64,000 nt of DNA from Clostridium_AD estertheticum_D (GTDB lineage Bacteria > Bacillota > Clostridia > Clostridiales > Clostridiaceae), in the NCBI RefSeq assembly GCF_018861295.1, contig NZ_JAHLDM010000013.1:62001-126000 (forward strand), given 5' to 3'. A program made the translations under genes and the position numbers. Position 1 is the first letter of the stretch; each line of letters opens with the position of its first letter. Under the pieces are notes generated by a model. That model worked only from the letters and a program-made list of their open reading frames with translations, had not been told where the DNA came from and made no database searches. Below are positions 25,375-34,608 of the stretch, one piece after another.

Positions 25375-25842
25375 TTGAAGTGTCCATATTGTAGCTGTGA
25401 AGAAAGTAAAGTGGTAGACTCTAGATCAACAGATGACAATATTGCAACTAGACGTCGACGTGAGTGCCTAAGGTGCTTTAAACGATATACTACTTATGAA
25501 AAAGTGGAAGATGTGCCTATTTTAGTAATAAAAAAAGATTTTAATAGAGAATATTTTGATAGAACAAAGATATTAAATGGACTTATGAAGGCGTGTCAAA
25601 AAAGACCAGTTTCAAGAAAACAAATTGAAGCCATTTGTGATGAAGTAGAAAAACAGTTAAATAATGAAATGCTTACAGAAGTAAAATCTGATTATATAGG
25701 AGAACTTATCATGAGCATATTAAAAAATGTAGATGAGGTTTCTTATGTGAGATTTGCTTCAGTTTACAGACAATTTAAAGATATTAATACATTTATGGAA
25801 GAGATAAGAAAATTGATGTCTAATGAGAAAAAATGCCCATAG
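25375..25842 (+). CDS. nrdR: Transcriptional repressor NrdR
   Basis: This 155-residue regulator represses ribonucleotide reductase genes in response to ATP/dATP. An N-terminal zinc ribbon has C3, C6, C31 and C34 (KCPYC and CLRC), followed by an ATP-cone domain (about residues 49-139) with VIKKDFNREYFDRTKILNGL. The start is TTG at 25375, forced because the family begins MKCPYC. The ribosome site is weak (GGGCGTG). The stop codon is inside a terminator hairpin. Confidence 0.93.
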   Translation: MKCPYCSCEESKVVDSRSTDDNIATRRRRECLRCFKRYTTYEKVEDVPILVIKKDFNREYFDRTKILNGLMKACQKRPVSRKQIEAICDEVEKQLNNEMLTEVKSDYIGELIMSILKNVDEVSYVRFASVYRQFKDINTFMEEIRKLMSNEKKCP

Positions 25843-25853
25843 GCATTTTTTTT
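25828..25853 (+). terminator. Terminator overlapping the nrdR stop codon
   Basis: AAAAATGCC pairs with GGCATTTTT around a CATA loop and continues into a T-run. The last nrdR codons and its stop form the stem and loop, so translating ribosomes could disturb folding. Confidence 0.85.
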
Positions 25854-25893
25854 CGTTTCTAAAAATTATGCAACATATATAGGTGGTGAACTA

Positions 25894-26610
25894 ATGGAAA
25901 TAGAAACTTTTAATAACTTTAAATTTATAAAATTTAAAATTGATAATGTCGTTATTTTGTTTTCAACAGCAAGTGGTGGACTTAACTTTAACTGCCATAC
26001 TGATGAAGGATTGGTAAACCTAGAAAAAATAAAAACAGCTTATAACCTAGAATCTATTGGATATTTAAATCAAATCCATAGTGACTTAGTTTTTGATTTT
26101 GATGGTAATATAAAAGATGGAGATGCTTTAATAACAAATAAAAAAAATAGAGCTATAGGTGTTTTTACTGCAGATTGTGTTCCTGTAATTTTGGTAGATA
26201 CTAGTAGAAAGGTTATAGCTGCAATACATAGTGGATGGAAAGGTACAAATGCTTTGATAGTAAGCAAAACTATTGAAAGAATGCAAGAAACTTATGGTTC
26301 ATTAGCTAAAAATATTAGCGCATATATTGGCCCACATATTGGAGGGTGTTGTTATGAGGTTAGCAAGGAACTGATAGAGGAGTTTACTAGTAAAGATATT
26401 TATAGTAATATTAAAATAAGCAATAATAATAAATTAGATTTAGGAAAGTGCATTATAGCGCAGCTTAATGCAAAGGGTATAAAAAAAGATAATATTAAAA
26501 TTACTAATATATGTACTTCTTGTAGTAAGAAGTATGAATTATATTCGTATAGAAATAGTGAAAATAAGCAAGGAAGAATGTTTTCATTTGTTTATTTAAA
26601 AGACATTTAA
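25894..26610 (+). CDS. pgeF: Peptidoglycan editing factor PgeF (laccase-domain, YfiH/YlmD family)
   Basis: This 238-residue protein of the multicopper polyphenol oxidorductase-like family has the zinc site H62 (NQIHSD), C95 (TADCVP) and H112 (AIHSGWKGT). E. coli PgeF removes wrong amino acids from UDP-MurNAc-dipeptide; other members show purine nucleoside phosphorylase or deaminase activity, so the exact role here is open. In B. subtilis the homologue ylmD also lies near sigE. GGTGG precedes the ATG. Confidence 0.85.
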   Translation: MEIETFNNFKFIKFKIDNVVILFSTASGGLNFNCHTDEGLVNLEKIKTAYNLESIGYLNQIHSDLVFDFDGNIKDGDALITNKKNRAIGVFTADCVPVILVDTSRKVIAAIHSGWKGTNALIVSKTIERMQETYGSLAKNISAYIGPHIGGCCYEVSKELIEEFTSKDIYSNIKISNNNKLDLGKCIIAQLNAKGIKKDNIKITNICTSCSKKYELYSYRNSENKQGRMFSFVYLKDI

Positions 26611-26664
26611 TAGCAACATGTGGTAAATTAAGTAATAAACGCATGAAAATATGGAGGGATTAAC

Positions 26665-27360
26665 ATGGCTGAAGAAAAAGTATTAGTGGTGGATGATGAA
26701 GAGCATATAAGGGAATTAATTAAATTTAATTTAGAGAAAAATGGATATAAAGTTATATGTGCTGACAATGGAATAGACGCTGTAAAGCTTGCTAAAGAAC
26801 AAGCACCACAATTGATGTTATTAGATTTGATGTTGCCTGGAATGGACGGATTAGATGTATGTAAAGAAATCAGAAAAGATTCAAATATGTCTGGTATGCC
26901 GATAATTATGATAACAGCAAAAGGGGAAGAAATAGATAAGATAATAGGACTTGAGCTTGGTGCAGATGATTATATTACAAAACCATTTTCAGTAAGGGAA
27001 CTTGTAGCGAGGGTTAAAGCCATTCTTAGAAGAACTACTATGCAGATAGTTGAAAAAACTTTTAAAATTGGTAATCTGGCCATTGACTTTGGTAAACATG
27101 AGGTTCTAAAAAGTGAAATAAGAATTGATTTGACTTTAAAGGAGTTTGAATTATTACAAATTTTAATAAAGAATAAAGGTAGGGTTATGACCAGAGATTT
27201 TTTACTCGACAAAATATGGGGTTATGAATATGTAGGAGAAACAAGAACTGTAGACGTCCACATAAGGCATTTAAGGCAAAAGATTGAAGAGGATGATAAA
27301 AATCCAGTGTATATCCAGACTATTCGCGGTATAGGATATAGATTCAATTTTGGAGAATAA
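26665..27360 (+). CDS. phoP: PhoP-type response regulator
   Basis: This 231-residue OmpR/PhoB-class regulator has a receiver domain with the acidic pair at D10-D11, phospho-acceptor D54 (LLDLMLPG) and K104 (TKPFS). A winged-helix DNA-binding domain (about 130-230) ends with the recognition helix RTVDVHIRHLRQKI. It is followed 2 nt later by the kinase gene and then the pst operon, so phosphate control is the natural assignment. GGAGG precedes the ATG. Confidence 0.92.
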   Translation: MAEEKVLVVDDEEHIRELIKFNLEKNGYKVICADNGIDAVKLAKEQAPQLMLLDLMLPGMDGLDVCKEIRKDSNMSGMPIIMITAKGEEIDKIIGLELGADDYITKPFSVRELVARVKAILRRTTMQIVEKTFKIGNLAIDFGKHEVLKSEIRIDLTLKEFELLQILIKNKGRVMTRDFLLDKIWGYEYVGETRTVDVHIRHLRQKIEEDDKNPVYIQTIRGIGYRFNFGE

Positions 27361-27362
27361 TA

Positions 27363-29066
27363 ATGAAAAAGAAATTATTAATATATTTATTAAGTACTGT
27401 AATTTTTATATTTGTAGTAGTGACATTATTAATTGTATCTATTTTTAATTATGAATATGAAGAAAATTTAAAAGATAAACTTCAAATAAATAATAATATG
27501 ATAATTAGTTTATTGCAAAGCAATAATTTAAAAGATAATCAAAAGTTTTTTACGCAGAACTTAAAGAGTTCTGAGCTGAGAGTTACATACATTGATAAAA
27601 AGGGCAAGGTTCTTTATGATTCAACTGTAGATGCGAGCACTATGGATAATCACAATGTTAGACAAGAAGTAATAAAAGCAAGAAGGAGTGGAAGTGGATC
27701 CTCAGTTAGATATAGTGCTTCGACTAAGAAACATATGATGTATTTTGCAACTGAATTTGGTGATGGTTTTATAATTAGAAGTTCTAATCCACTTAAAATT
27801 ATAAGTGGGCTAGGTAGTAAATACTTCAAGCTTTACATTTTAGCTATAATTTTTTCGGCTATAATGTCAATTTGGGTTTCTTTAAAATTATCATATATTA
27901 TAGTAAGGCCTATTACAGATTTAATTTTTATTACTTCGAGAATTAGTAAGGGTGAATTTCATAGGAGAGTTAGTATATTATCAAATGGTGAAATAGGACA
28001 ATTAGCTAAAAACTTTAATGAGATGGCGGATAAACTAGAGTCTACATTAAATGAAGTTACTGATAAGCAAAACAGGCTAGAAGCAATTCTACAAAGCATG
28101 GATAGTGGAGTCATTGCTGTTGATAGGAAAAATAAAGTTATAATAATTAATCCATATGCTAAAAAAATATTCGGTATAACTAAAGATATTATAGGGCAAA
28201 ATCTTTTAGACAATATAAGAAATTTTGAATTAGAAAATATATTACATCAAAGTGATGATGATTACAAAGAAATAAGAATATCTTGGCCAAAAGAAAGAGA
28301 ACTTAGGATAAAAACTGCAGATATTATTAATGCAAATGATCATATTGGTACTGTTGCTGTTGTTCAAGATATTACTGAAGTAAAAAAACTAGAGAATATG
28401 AGAACACAATTTGTTGCTAATGTTTCTCATGAACTTAAAACACCGTTAACATCTATTAAAGGATTTGCTGAAACCTTAAAATACGTTGATGATGTAGAAA
28501 CAAAAGAAAAGTTTTTAAATATAATCAATGAGGAAGCCGATAGATTAACTAGATTAATTACAGATATTCTAACACTTTCACATATAGAGCAACAAGAGGA
28601 AGTAAAAACGGAAAAAATCAATGTTAATAAAATTGTAAAAGATGTGTACAATTTAATGAAAAACACAGCAGATTTAAAAGGAATTCAGTTATCAGTGAAG
28701 CAGCAGAATGTTAAAATATTGGTAGGTGATACCGATAGATTTAAACAAATGTTAATTAATTTAGTGGATAATGGTATAAACTATTCTGAATCAGGTAATA
28801 GTGTTTGTATAGGAACTGAGGGTAAAACTGATGGATTTATTTTATGGGTACAAGACACTGGGGTTGGAATAGCTAAAGATCAAATTCCACGCCTTTTTGA
28901 GAGGTTCTACAGAGTAGATAAGGCTCGTTCTAGATCAAAAGGTGGAACAGGGTTAGGTCTTGCCATAGTTAAGCATATAGTGCTAGAATTTAACGGAAAA
29001 ATATATGTGGAAAGTCAATTAGAAGTTGGAAGTAAATTTATAATAGAAATTCCATATCAATATTAA
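27363..29066 (+). CDS. phoR: PhoR-type sensor histidine kinase
   Basis: This 567-residue kinase has a first membrane segment (about 4-27), an extracytoplasmic sensor region (about 28-155), and a second membrane segment (about 157-177). HAMP, a PAS domain (about 240-330) and the dimerisation domain with H356 (NVSHELKTPLTS) follow. The ATPase domain has N (VDNGINYS) and G boxes (DTGVGIAKD; GTGLGLAI). It forms a two-gene operon with phoP and ends at a terminator just upstream of the putative PhoP sites of pstS. Confidence 0.93.
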   Translation: MKKKLLIYLLSTVIFIFVVVTLLIVSIFNYEYEENLKDKLQINNNMIISLLQSNNLKDNQKFFTQNLKSSELRVTYIDKKGKVLYDSTVDASTMDNHNVRQEVIKARRSGSGSSVRYSASTKKHMMYFATEFGDGFIIRSSNPLKIISGLGSKYFKLYILAIIFSAIMSIWVSLKLSYIIVRPITDLIFITSRISKGEFHRRVSILSNGEIGQLAKNFNEMADKLESTLNEVTDKQNRLEAILQSMDSGVIAVDRKNKVIIINPYAKKIFGITKDIIGQNLLDNIRNFELENILHQSDDDYKEIRISWPKERELRIKTADIINANDHIGTVAVVQDITEVKKLENMRTQFVANVSHELKTPLTSIKGFAETLKYVDDVETKEKFLNIINEEADRLTRLITDILTLSHIEQQEEVKTEKINVNKIVKDVYNLMKNTADLKGIQLSVKQQNVKILVGDTDRFKQMLINLVDNGINYSESGNSVCIGTEGKTDGFILWVQDTGVGIAKDQIPRLFERFYRVDKARSRSKGGTGLGLAIVKHIVLEFNGKIYVESQLEVGSKFIIEIPYQY

Positions 29067-29073
29067 AAATAAA

Positions 29074-29110
29074 GCTACCACATTATAATGCGGTGGCTTT
29101 ATTTTTATTG
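29074..29110 (+). terminator. Intrinsic terminator after phoR
   Basis: An imperfect stem (AAAGCTACC with GGTGGCTTT plus an inner CAT/ATG) ends in TTTATTTTTATT. It separates phoPR from pst. Confidence 0.85.
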
Positions 29111-29140
29111 AATGTAAAGTTTAATTAACATTAGCTAAAC

Positions 29141-29176
29141 TAAAGTTAACTTTAACATAATATAAAGTTAACTTTA
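29141..29176 (+). promoter_or_regulatory. Twin palindromes upstream of pstS, probable PhoP operator
   Basis: TAAAGTTAACTTTA, a perfect 14-bp palindrome, occurs twice (29141-29154 and 29163-29176). The copies are 22 bp apart, two helical turns. Further TTAACA hexamers (29125-29130, 29152-29157) match the B. subtilis PhoP repeat TTAACA. AT-rich -10 candidates (TATATTATTATAA) start at 29181. Location between phoPR and pstS makes a phosphate-starvation operator very plausible. Confidence 0.7.
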
Positions 29177-29243
29177 TGGGTATATTATTATAAGAGTAAT
29201 GAGTAGTTAATAAAACGATACAAATTGAATGGGGGAAATATTA

Positions 29244-30137
29244 ATGAAAAAAAAATATTTGAAAATGATGGTTGCTGCACTAACAGTTGTAATGACAGCA
29301 GGATTTTTTACTGGATGTGGTAGTAAAACTGAAACGACTCCTAAAACTACAACAAAATCGGCTGCAATATCAGGTTCAATAACTGCAGCGGGGTCAACTG
29401 CTCTTCAACCTTTAGCAGAACTTGGTGCTAAAAGTTTTAAAGCTAAAAATCCAGATGCAACAGTAAATGTACAAGGTGGCGGAAGTGGTACTGGACTTAA
29501 GCAAGTAGGAGAAGGTAGTGTAGAAATAGGAAATTCAGATATATATGCAAAAGACAAAGCAGGAATTGATGCAGCTGCATTAAAAGATACTAAGGTATGC
29601 GTTATAGGATTTGCTGCAGTAACAAATCCGAAAGTTAAAGTAGAATCATTAACAAAAAAACAATTAATAGATATATTTACAGGAAAGATAAAAAATTGGA
29701 AAGAAGTTGGCGGAGCTGACATTAAAGTTACTATTATAAATAGACCAAAATCTTCAGGTACTAGAGCAACATTTAAAGAATTTGGATTAGATAAAAAAGA
29801 AGAAGCAACTGGATTAACTTCAGATTCAAGTGGAGCTGTTCTAAAAACAGTTAAGCAAACAGACGGCGCAATAAGTTACTTAGCATTATCAGCTTTTGCT
29901 GATGCAACAAACAAAGAAGGCTTAAACATATTAAAAATTGATGGAGTTGAAGCAACTGCTGCAAATATAAGCACAGATAAATATAAAATTTGGTCATACG
30001 AACATATGTATACTAAGGGTGAACCTACAGGAGTAACAAAAGCATATTTAGATTATATGGTAAGTTCTGAAATGCATGCATCAATAACAAAATTAGGATA
30101 CATTCCAATGGCAGATATGAAAGCTAAAAGAGATTAA
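29244..30137 (+). CDS. pstS: Phosphate ABC transporter substrate-binding lipoprotein PstS
   Basis: This 297-residue binding protein has a signal peptide with lipobox FFTGC and a Thr/Lys-rich linker. The mature fold carries the phosphate-binding motifs AAGSTALQPL, GGGSGTGL and RPKSSGTRATF. It delivers phosphate to PstC/PstA. I chose ATG 29244 over an in-frame ATG at 29229, because GGGGGAA lies between them and serves the former. It is the first gene of pstSCAB-phoU and has the twin palindromes upstream. Confidence 0.93.
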   Translation: MKKKYLKMMVAALTVVMTAGFFTGCGSKTETTPKTTTKSAAISGSITAAGSTALQPLAELGAKSFKAKNPDATVNVQGGGSGTGLKQVGEGSVEIGNSDIYAKDKAGIDAAALKDTKVCVIGFAAVTNPKVKVESLTKKQLIDIFTGKIKNWKEVGGADIKVTIINRPKSSGTRATFKEFGLDKKEEATGLTSDSSGAVLKTVKQTDGAISYLALSAFADATNKEGLNILKIDGVEATAANISTDKYKIWSYEHMYTKGEPTGVTKAYLDYMVSSEMHASITKLGYIPMADMKAKRD

Positions 30138-30202
30138 TGCTGATTAGGGTTGGATAAAACCAACCTTTATTTTCATTAAAATAATTTTTGAGGTAAAATA
30201 TT

Positions 30203-31114
30203 ATGAAAAAAAATGATAAAAAAGCAATATTTTTAAAACTTAAGAATGAATACTTGGGACGTGGTTTTGCAACGTTTTGTGGCGCAGTTATGGTAATTCT
30301 TACTTTTTCAATAATAATATTTCTAACTAGTAAAGGCTTAGATACATTCATTAAACATGGATACTCAATATTTCATTTTATATTTTCAGGAAATTGGGAC
30401 CCTGAGGGTAGTGGGGAATCATCGATTCCTCAATTTGGAACTTTAATATTTATTTTTGGTTCTACAATTGTATCTTTTCTTGCGGTATTAGTAAGTGCAC
30501 CAATAGGAGTAGCACTCGCTGTATTTATGAATTTAATTTCACCAAAACTCGGGAAAAAAGTTCTCCAACCTGCCATAGAATTGTTTGTTGGAATCCCATC
30601 TGTTGTTTATGGTTGGATAGGTGTAAGTGTATTAGTTCCTTTTATTAAAATTTTCTTTGGAGGAATAGGATTTAGTTTACTTGCAGGAGTACTAGTTATA
30701 AGTGTAATGATTTTACCAACAATAACAAGTATTTCATCTGATGCTATAAGAACCATACCAAAAGATTATATAGAGGCATCTTATGGGCTTGGCGCAACAA
30801 GGTGGCAAACTATAATTAAAGTAATTATACCTGCAGCTAAAAGTGGAATACTTACAAGTATTGTACTTGGAGTCTCAAGAGCATTTGGGGAGGCGCTTGC
30901 GGTGCAAATGGTTATAGGAAACTCAGTTACTTTCCCTAAGGGGTTACTTGGAACAACAACTACATTAACAAGTATACTTACTATGGATATGGCAAATACA
31001 ATAAATGGTACAGCTTGGAATGATGCATTGTGGTCAATAGCATTGCTATTGCTAATAATATCATTTATATTTATAATTATTATTAGAAAAATAGGGAAAA
31101 GAGGTGAGCAGTAA
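30203..31114 (+). CDS. pstC: Phosphate ABC transporter permease PstC
   Basis: This 303-residue inner-membrane permease has about six membrane segments (first at 26-48). The cytoplasmic EAA loop EASYGLGATRWQTIIKVIIPAA contacts PstB. The family motif GIPSVVYGWIGVSVL is present. Its stop overlaps the pstA start by one base (TAATG), showing translational coupling. GAGG precedes the ATG. Confidence 0.95.
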   Translation: MKKNDKKAIFLKLKNEYLGRGFATFCGAVMVILTFSIIIFLTSKGLDTFIKHGYSIFHFIFSGNWDPEGSGESSIPQFGTLIFIFGSTIVSFLAVLVSAPIGVALAVFMNLISPKLGKKVLQPAIELFVGIPSVVYGWIGVSVLVPFIKIFFGGIGFSLLAGVLVISVMILPTITSISSDAIRTIPKDYIEASYGLGATRWQTIIKVIIPAAKSGILTSIVLGVSRAFGEALAVQMVIGNSVTFPKGLLGTTTTLTSILTMDMANTINGTAWNDALWSIALLLLIISFIFIIIIRKIGKRGEQ

Positions 31115-32001
31115 TGAGTGCTAAAGTTAAGGATAAAATTGCAACAATAGTTTTGTATATAGTTTCTGCTTTAGTAATTCTTTTGCTTGTAAGTCTCATT
31201 GGATATATAGTATATAATGGAAGAGAGTCATTAAATTTAAAGTTTTTATTTGGTGAACCAAAAATTGGTGAAGCTGGTGGAGGAATTGGGCCTCAATTAT
31301 ATAATTCATTAAGTTTACTTGTAGTAACACTTATAATTACAGTGCCACTCGGAGTAGGAGCTGGAATATATTTAGCTGAATACGCAAAAAAAGGAAAAAT
31401 ACTAAATATTATTAGATTGTGTATTGAAACTATGGCATCTCTACCCTCTATTGTAGTTGGTTTATTTGGACTTTTAGTTTTTGTTAACATGACGGGATGG
31501 GGGTACTCACTTTTTGCTGGAGCTTTAGCCATAACTATAATAAATTTACCAGGACTTACTAGAGTTTGTGAGAATGCTGTTAAAACTGCGTCAGAAGGTG
31601 TTAAAGAAGCTAGTTTAGGATTAGGCGCTACTAGATGGCAAACTATTAAAAACGTCGTATTACCATCTGCAATGCCTCAAATTTTAACGGGTGTTATACT
31701 AGCAGCCGGTAGAATATTTGGAGAAGCAGCAGCTTTACTATATACTGCAGGTATGAGTGCACCAACTGTGGATTTTGCTAATTTTGCAGTGAACAATAAG
31801 GATTCAGCGTATAGCTTATTTAGACCTGCTGAAACTTTGGCTGTTTATATATGGAAACTTAATTCTGAAGGAATGGTACCTGATGCTACTAAGATAGCTA
31901 ATGGAGCCTCTGCTGTTTTAATAATAGCAGTGCTAATATTCAATGTATCTGCAAGAATAATCGGGAAAAAATTATATGAATCTCATGCAGGTAGTAAATA
32001 A
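31114..32001 (+). CDS. pstA: Phosphate ABC transporter permease PstA
   Basis: This 295-residue partner permease of PstC has about six membrane segments. The EAA loop EASLGLGATRWQTIKNVVLPSA and the family motif ASLPSIVVGLFGLLVF are visible. It is coupled to pstC by a 1-nt overlap and followed by pstB after 12 nt. AGAGGTGAG within the end of pstC is its ribosome site. Confidence 0.95.
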   Translation: MSAKVKDKIATIVLYIVSALVILLLVSLIGYIVYNGRESLNLKFLFGEPKIGEAGGGIGPQLYNSLSLLVVTLIITVPLGVGAGIYLAEYAKKGKILNIIRLCIETMASLPSIVVGLFGLLVFVNMTGWGYSLFAGALAITIINLPGLTRVCENAVKTASEGVKEASLGLGATRWQTIKNVVLPSAMPQILTGVILAAGRIFGEAAALLYTAGMSAPTVDFANFAVNNKDSAYSLFRPAETLAVYIWKLNSEGMVPDATKIANGASAVLIIAVLIFNVSARIIGKKLYESHAGSK

Positions 32002-32013
32002 GGAGGCAAAAAT

Positions 32014-32766
32014 ATGGGAATAATTACAGCAAAGAATTTAAATCTATATTATGGAAATACGCAAGCATTAAAGAATGTAAATATCGATATAGAGAAAAAT
32101 TCGGTTACTGCACTTATAGGACCATCAGGGTGTGGTAAATCAACATTTTTACGTACTATTAATAGAATGAATGATTTAATAGATTCTGTTAAAATAGATG
32201 GAGAAATATTATATGAAAATGAAAATGTATACGGTCAAGACTATGATGTTATAGATTTAAGGAAAAAAGTTGGAATGGTATTTCAAAAGGCTAATCCATT
32301 TCCTATGTCAATATATGAAAATATTGCTTATGGTCCTAGAATTCATGGGATAAAGAATAAGAAATTACTTGATGAAATTGTAGAGAAAAGTCTTAAGGGA
32401 GCTGTGCTTTGGGACGAAGTAAAAGATAGACTCAAAAAGAGTGCACTTGGATTATCGGGTGGACAACAGCAGCGTCTATGTATTGCAAGAACTTTGGCCG
32501 TAGAACCTGAGGTTCTTCTTATGGATGAGCCAACTTCTGCATTAGATCCTATTTCAACTTTAAAAATTGAAGAGCTAATGGATGTCCTTAAGAAAAAGTA
32601 TACAGTTATCATTGTTACGCATAATATGCAACAAGCTGGTAGAATTTCTGACTTTACAGCATTTTTCTTGAATGGAGAAATTGTTGAAAGCGGAAAAACG
32701 GAAGAAATATTTTATAAACCTAAAGATAAAAGAACAGAGGATTATATTACAGGAAGATTCGGCTAA
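32014..32766 (+). CDS. pstB: Phosphate ABC transporter ATPase PstB
   Basis: This 250-residue ATPase powers phosphate import. Walker A GPSGCGKST is at residues 36-44, the Q-loop region GMVFQKANPFPMS follows, the signature is LGLSGGQQQRLCIART, and Walker B is LLMDEPTSALD with the H-loop VTHNMQQA. All motifs are intact. AAGGAGG precedes the ATG. Confidence 0.97.
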   Translation: MGIITAKNLNLYYGNTQALKNVNIDIEKNSVTALIGPSGCGKSTFLRTINRMNDLIDSVKIDGEILYENENVYGQDYDVIDLRKKVGMVFQKANPFPMSIYENIAYGPRIHGIKNKKLLDEIVEKSLKGAVLWDEVKDRLKKSALGLSGGQQQRLCIARTLAVEPEVLLMDEPTSALDPISTLKIEELMDVLKKKYTVIIVTHNMQQAGRISDFTAFFLNGEIVESGKTEEIFYKPKDKRTEDYITGRFG

Positions 32767-32789
32767 AATAAAGCGAGGAAGGTGATAAT

Positions 32790-33446
32790 ATGGCAAGAAA
32801 AGTATTCGAAGCAAATCTTCAAGAGCTCCATAATGATTTAATTAGAATGGGAAGCATTGTAGAAAAACAAATTCATGATTGTATCGATGCATTAGTTACT
32901 CATAACATTGAGAAAGCTCAAAAAATAATGGAAGATGATGATATCGTTGATGTTATGGAGAGAGAAATAGAAGATAAAGCAATAAGGTTAATTGCTATGC
33001 AAGCGCCATTAGCAATAGATTTAAGAAATATATTTACTACAACGAAAATAGTAACCGATCTTGAGAGAATGGCAGATTATGCAGTTGATGTTGCTAAAAT
33101 TACAGTAAGATTAAAAGATGAAAAATATATAAAACAACTTGTAGACATACCTAGAATGGCTGAAATTGTAGTAAGTATGATAAAGGATTCTTTGGATGCA
33201 TATGTATCAGGTGATATTGAAAAGGCTTATGCTGTATGCAAACGAGATGATGAAGTAGATGATATATATAAAGAAGTGTTTGGCGAACTTCTAAAAATAA
33301 TGTTTGAAAATCAAAAGACTGTAAATCAAGCTACTCAATTTTTATTTATTTGTAAATGGTTAGAAAGAATTGCTGATCATACAACGAACATATGTGAATG
33401 GACAATTTATTTAGTTACAGGTGAAAAAGTTAATTTAAATGAATAA
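32790..33446 (+). CDS. phoU: Phosphate regulator PhoU
   Basis: This 218-residue all-helical protein is made of two three-helix PhoU repeats with the metal-binding patterns ExxxD (DDDIVDVMEREIEDKAIRL and KRDDEVDDIYKEVF). PhoU links Pst transport state to PhoR and dampens phosphate uptake. It ends the core pst operon. GGAAGGTG is the ribosome site. Confidence 0.95.
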   Translation: MARKVFEANLQELHNDLIRMGSIVEKQIHDCIDALVTHNIEKAQKIMEDDDIVDVMEREIEDKAIRLIAMQAPLAIDLRNIFTTTKIVTDLERMADYAVDVAKITVRLKDEKYIKQLVDIPRMAEIVVSMIKDSLDAYVSGDIEKAYAVCKRDDEVDDIYKEVFGELLKIMFENQKTVNQATQFLFICKWLERIADHTTNICEWTIYLVTGEKVNLNE

Positions 33447-33521
33447 ATTTTAGAGAAATCACAAAAACTATAATATAAATAGACAGACTTATATTTAAAA
33501 TATTATAGTGGAGTAGTGATT

Positions 33522-34346
33522 ATGAAGAACAAAAAATTCAAAATTTTTTTTATGTTTTGTTGTATTAGCTTGATTATGGTAAGTATAGGATGTAAAAAAG
33601 ATGTTGGAAACAAAGCAAATGGATCAAAGAATATTAATATAATTTGTGAAGATACAGTTTTTCCAATGATAAGTGACTTAGTACATGATTATAATTCAAA
33701 TAATGAGACTACAATTACTGTGAGATCTGAAGATAGGGAAAGTGCTTTTAATAAATTATATAATTCTGAGGTTGATGTATTAATAGGATATGTTCAGCCC
33801 ATTAGTGATAAAATTAAGGTTGAAATGTTAGCATATGATGGTATAGGAATCATTGTTAATCCTAGTAATAATGTAAATGGTATTTCAATTCAGGAATTAA
33901 AAAAAATCTATATTGGTAAAATAGCAAATTGGAAAGGACTAAATGGTGAACCAAATCCAATAATACCAGTAGCATTTAAAGATAAATTCAATTCAATTCA
34001 GCAAGAATTTAATTTGAAAATAAAAGATACTCCTATAAAAGAAGAAATGAGCAAAAGTACTCAGTACGTATCAAGTATGGAAGAAATGAAAACTTTTATT
34101 GCTCAAAACAAAAATTCTATAGGTTTTCTACCAGGACAATGGTATAATAAAGAAAGTAAGTTTTTAAAATTAAGTGGTGTTGAAATTACTATATCGAATT
34201 TAAAAAATAATCTTTATTTTTTAAGATTTCCAATAAAAATGTATTATTCGGAGAAAAAAGAAGAGAGTTTAAAGGATTTTTTTCAGTATTTTAAAAGTGA
34301 AGACGGCAAGAAAATCATAAGAAAATATTGCATAGAAGCATTTTAA
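33522..34346 (+). CDS. Second PstS-like substrate-binding lipoprotein
   Basis: This 274-residue lipoprotein has a signal peptide ending in MVSIGC and a periplasmic-binding fold. PstS-like features include ISIQELKKIYIGKIANWKGLNGEP, the hallmark of phosphate-binding proteins. The Gly/Ser-rich phosphate loops of the first PstS are much less conserved, so affinity or ligand may differ. It lies 75 nt after phoU with GTGGAG before ATG 33522, and a terminator closes the unit. It may be a sensor or alternative receptor for the same transporter. Confidence 0.78.
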   Translation: MKNKKFKIFFMFCCISLIMVSIGCKKDVGNKANGSKNINIICEDTVFPMISDLVHDYNSNNETTITVRSEDRESAFNKLYNSEVDVLIGYVQPISDKIKVEMLAYDGIGIIVNPSNNVNGISIQELKKIYIGKIANWKGLNGEPNPIIPVAFKDKFNSIQQEFNLKIKDTPIKEEMSKSTQYVSSMEEMKTFIAQNKNSIGFLPGQWYNKESKFLKLSGVEITISNLKNNLYFLRFPIKMYYSEKKEESLKDFFQYFKSEDGKKIIRKYCIEAF

Positions 34347-34374
34347 TACCTCCTTCTTAGGAGGTATTTTTATT
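34345..34374 (+). terminator. Intrinsic terminator closing the pst unit
   Basis: AATACCTCC (34345-34353) pairs with GGAGGTATT (34360-34368), followed by TTTTATT. It overlaps the stop codon of the preceding lipoprotein gene. Confidence 0.9.
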
Positions 34375-34478
34375 CTGTATTAAATTATATTATAATTTGA
34401 ATTATTTACTTTGAAGTGTCGAAAAGATCTGTAAATAAGCGAAATATGCTATTTATCCTCATTTAAAGACAAATGCCG

Positions 34479-34507
34479 TTGACTTAGGGATATAATTCAT
34501 GTAATAT
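34479..34507 (+). promoter_or_regulatory. Promoter upstream of the PDZ/radical SAM gene
   Basis: TTGACT (34479-34484) and TAATAT (34502-34507) are 17 bp apart, about 100 bp before the start codon. The rest of the 262-bp gap shows no other clear feature. Confidence 0.6.
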
Positions 34508-34608
34508 AACTTAATGGAATGCTATAATTTATTGTATAACTAATATATTAATTCTAATTCCTCATAAAACCTTTTATTTAAAAGGTCATTGTAAAACAGG
34601 AGGTTAAA

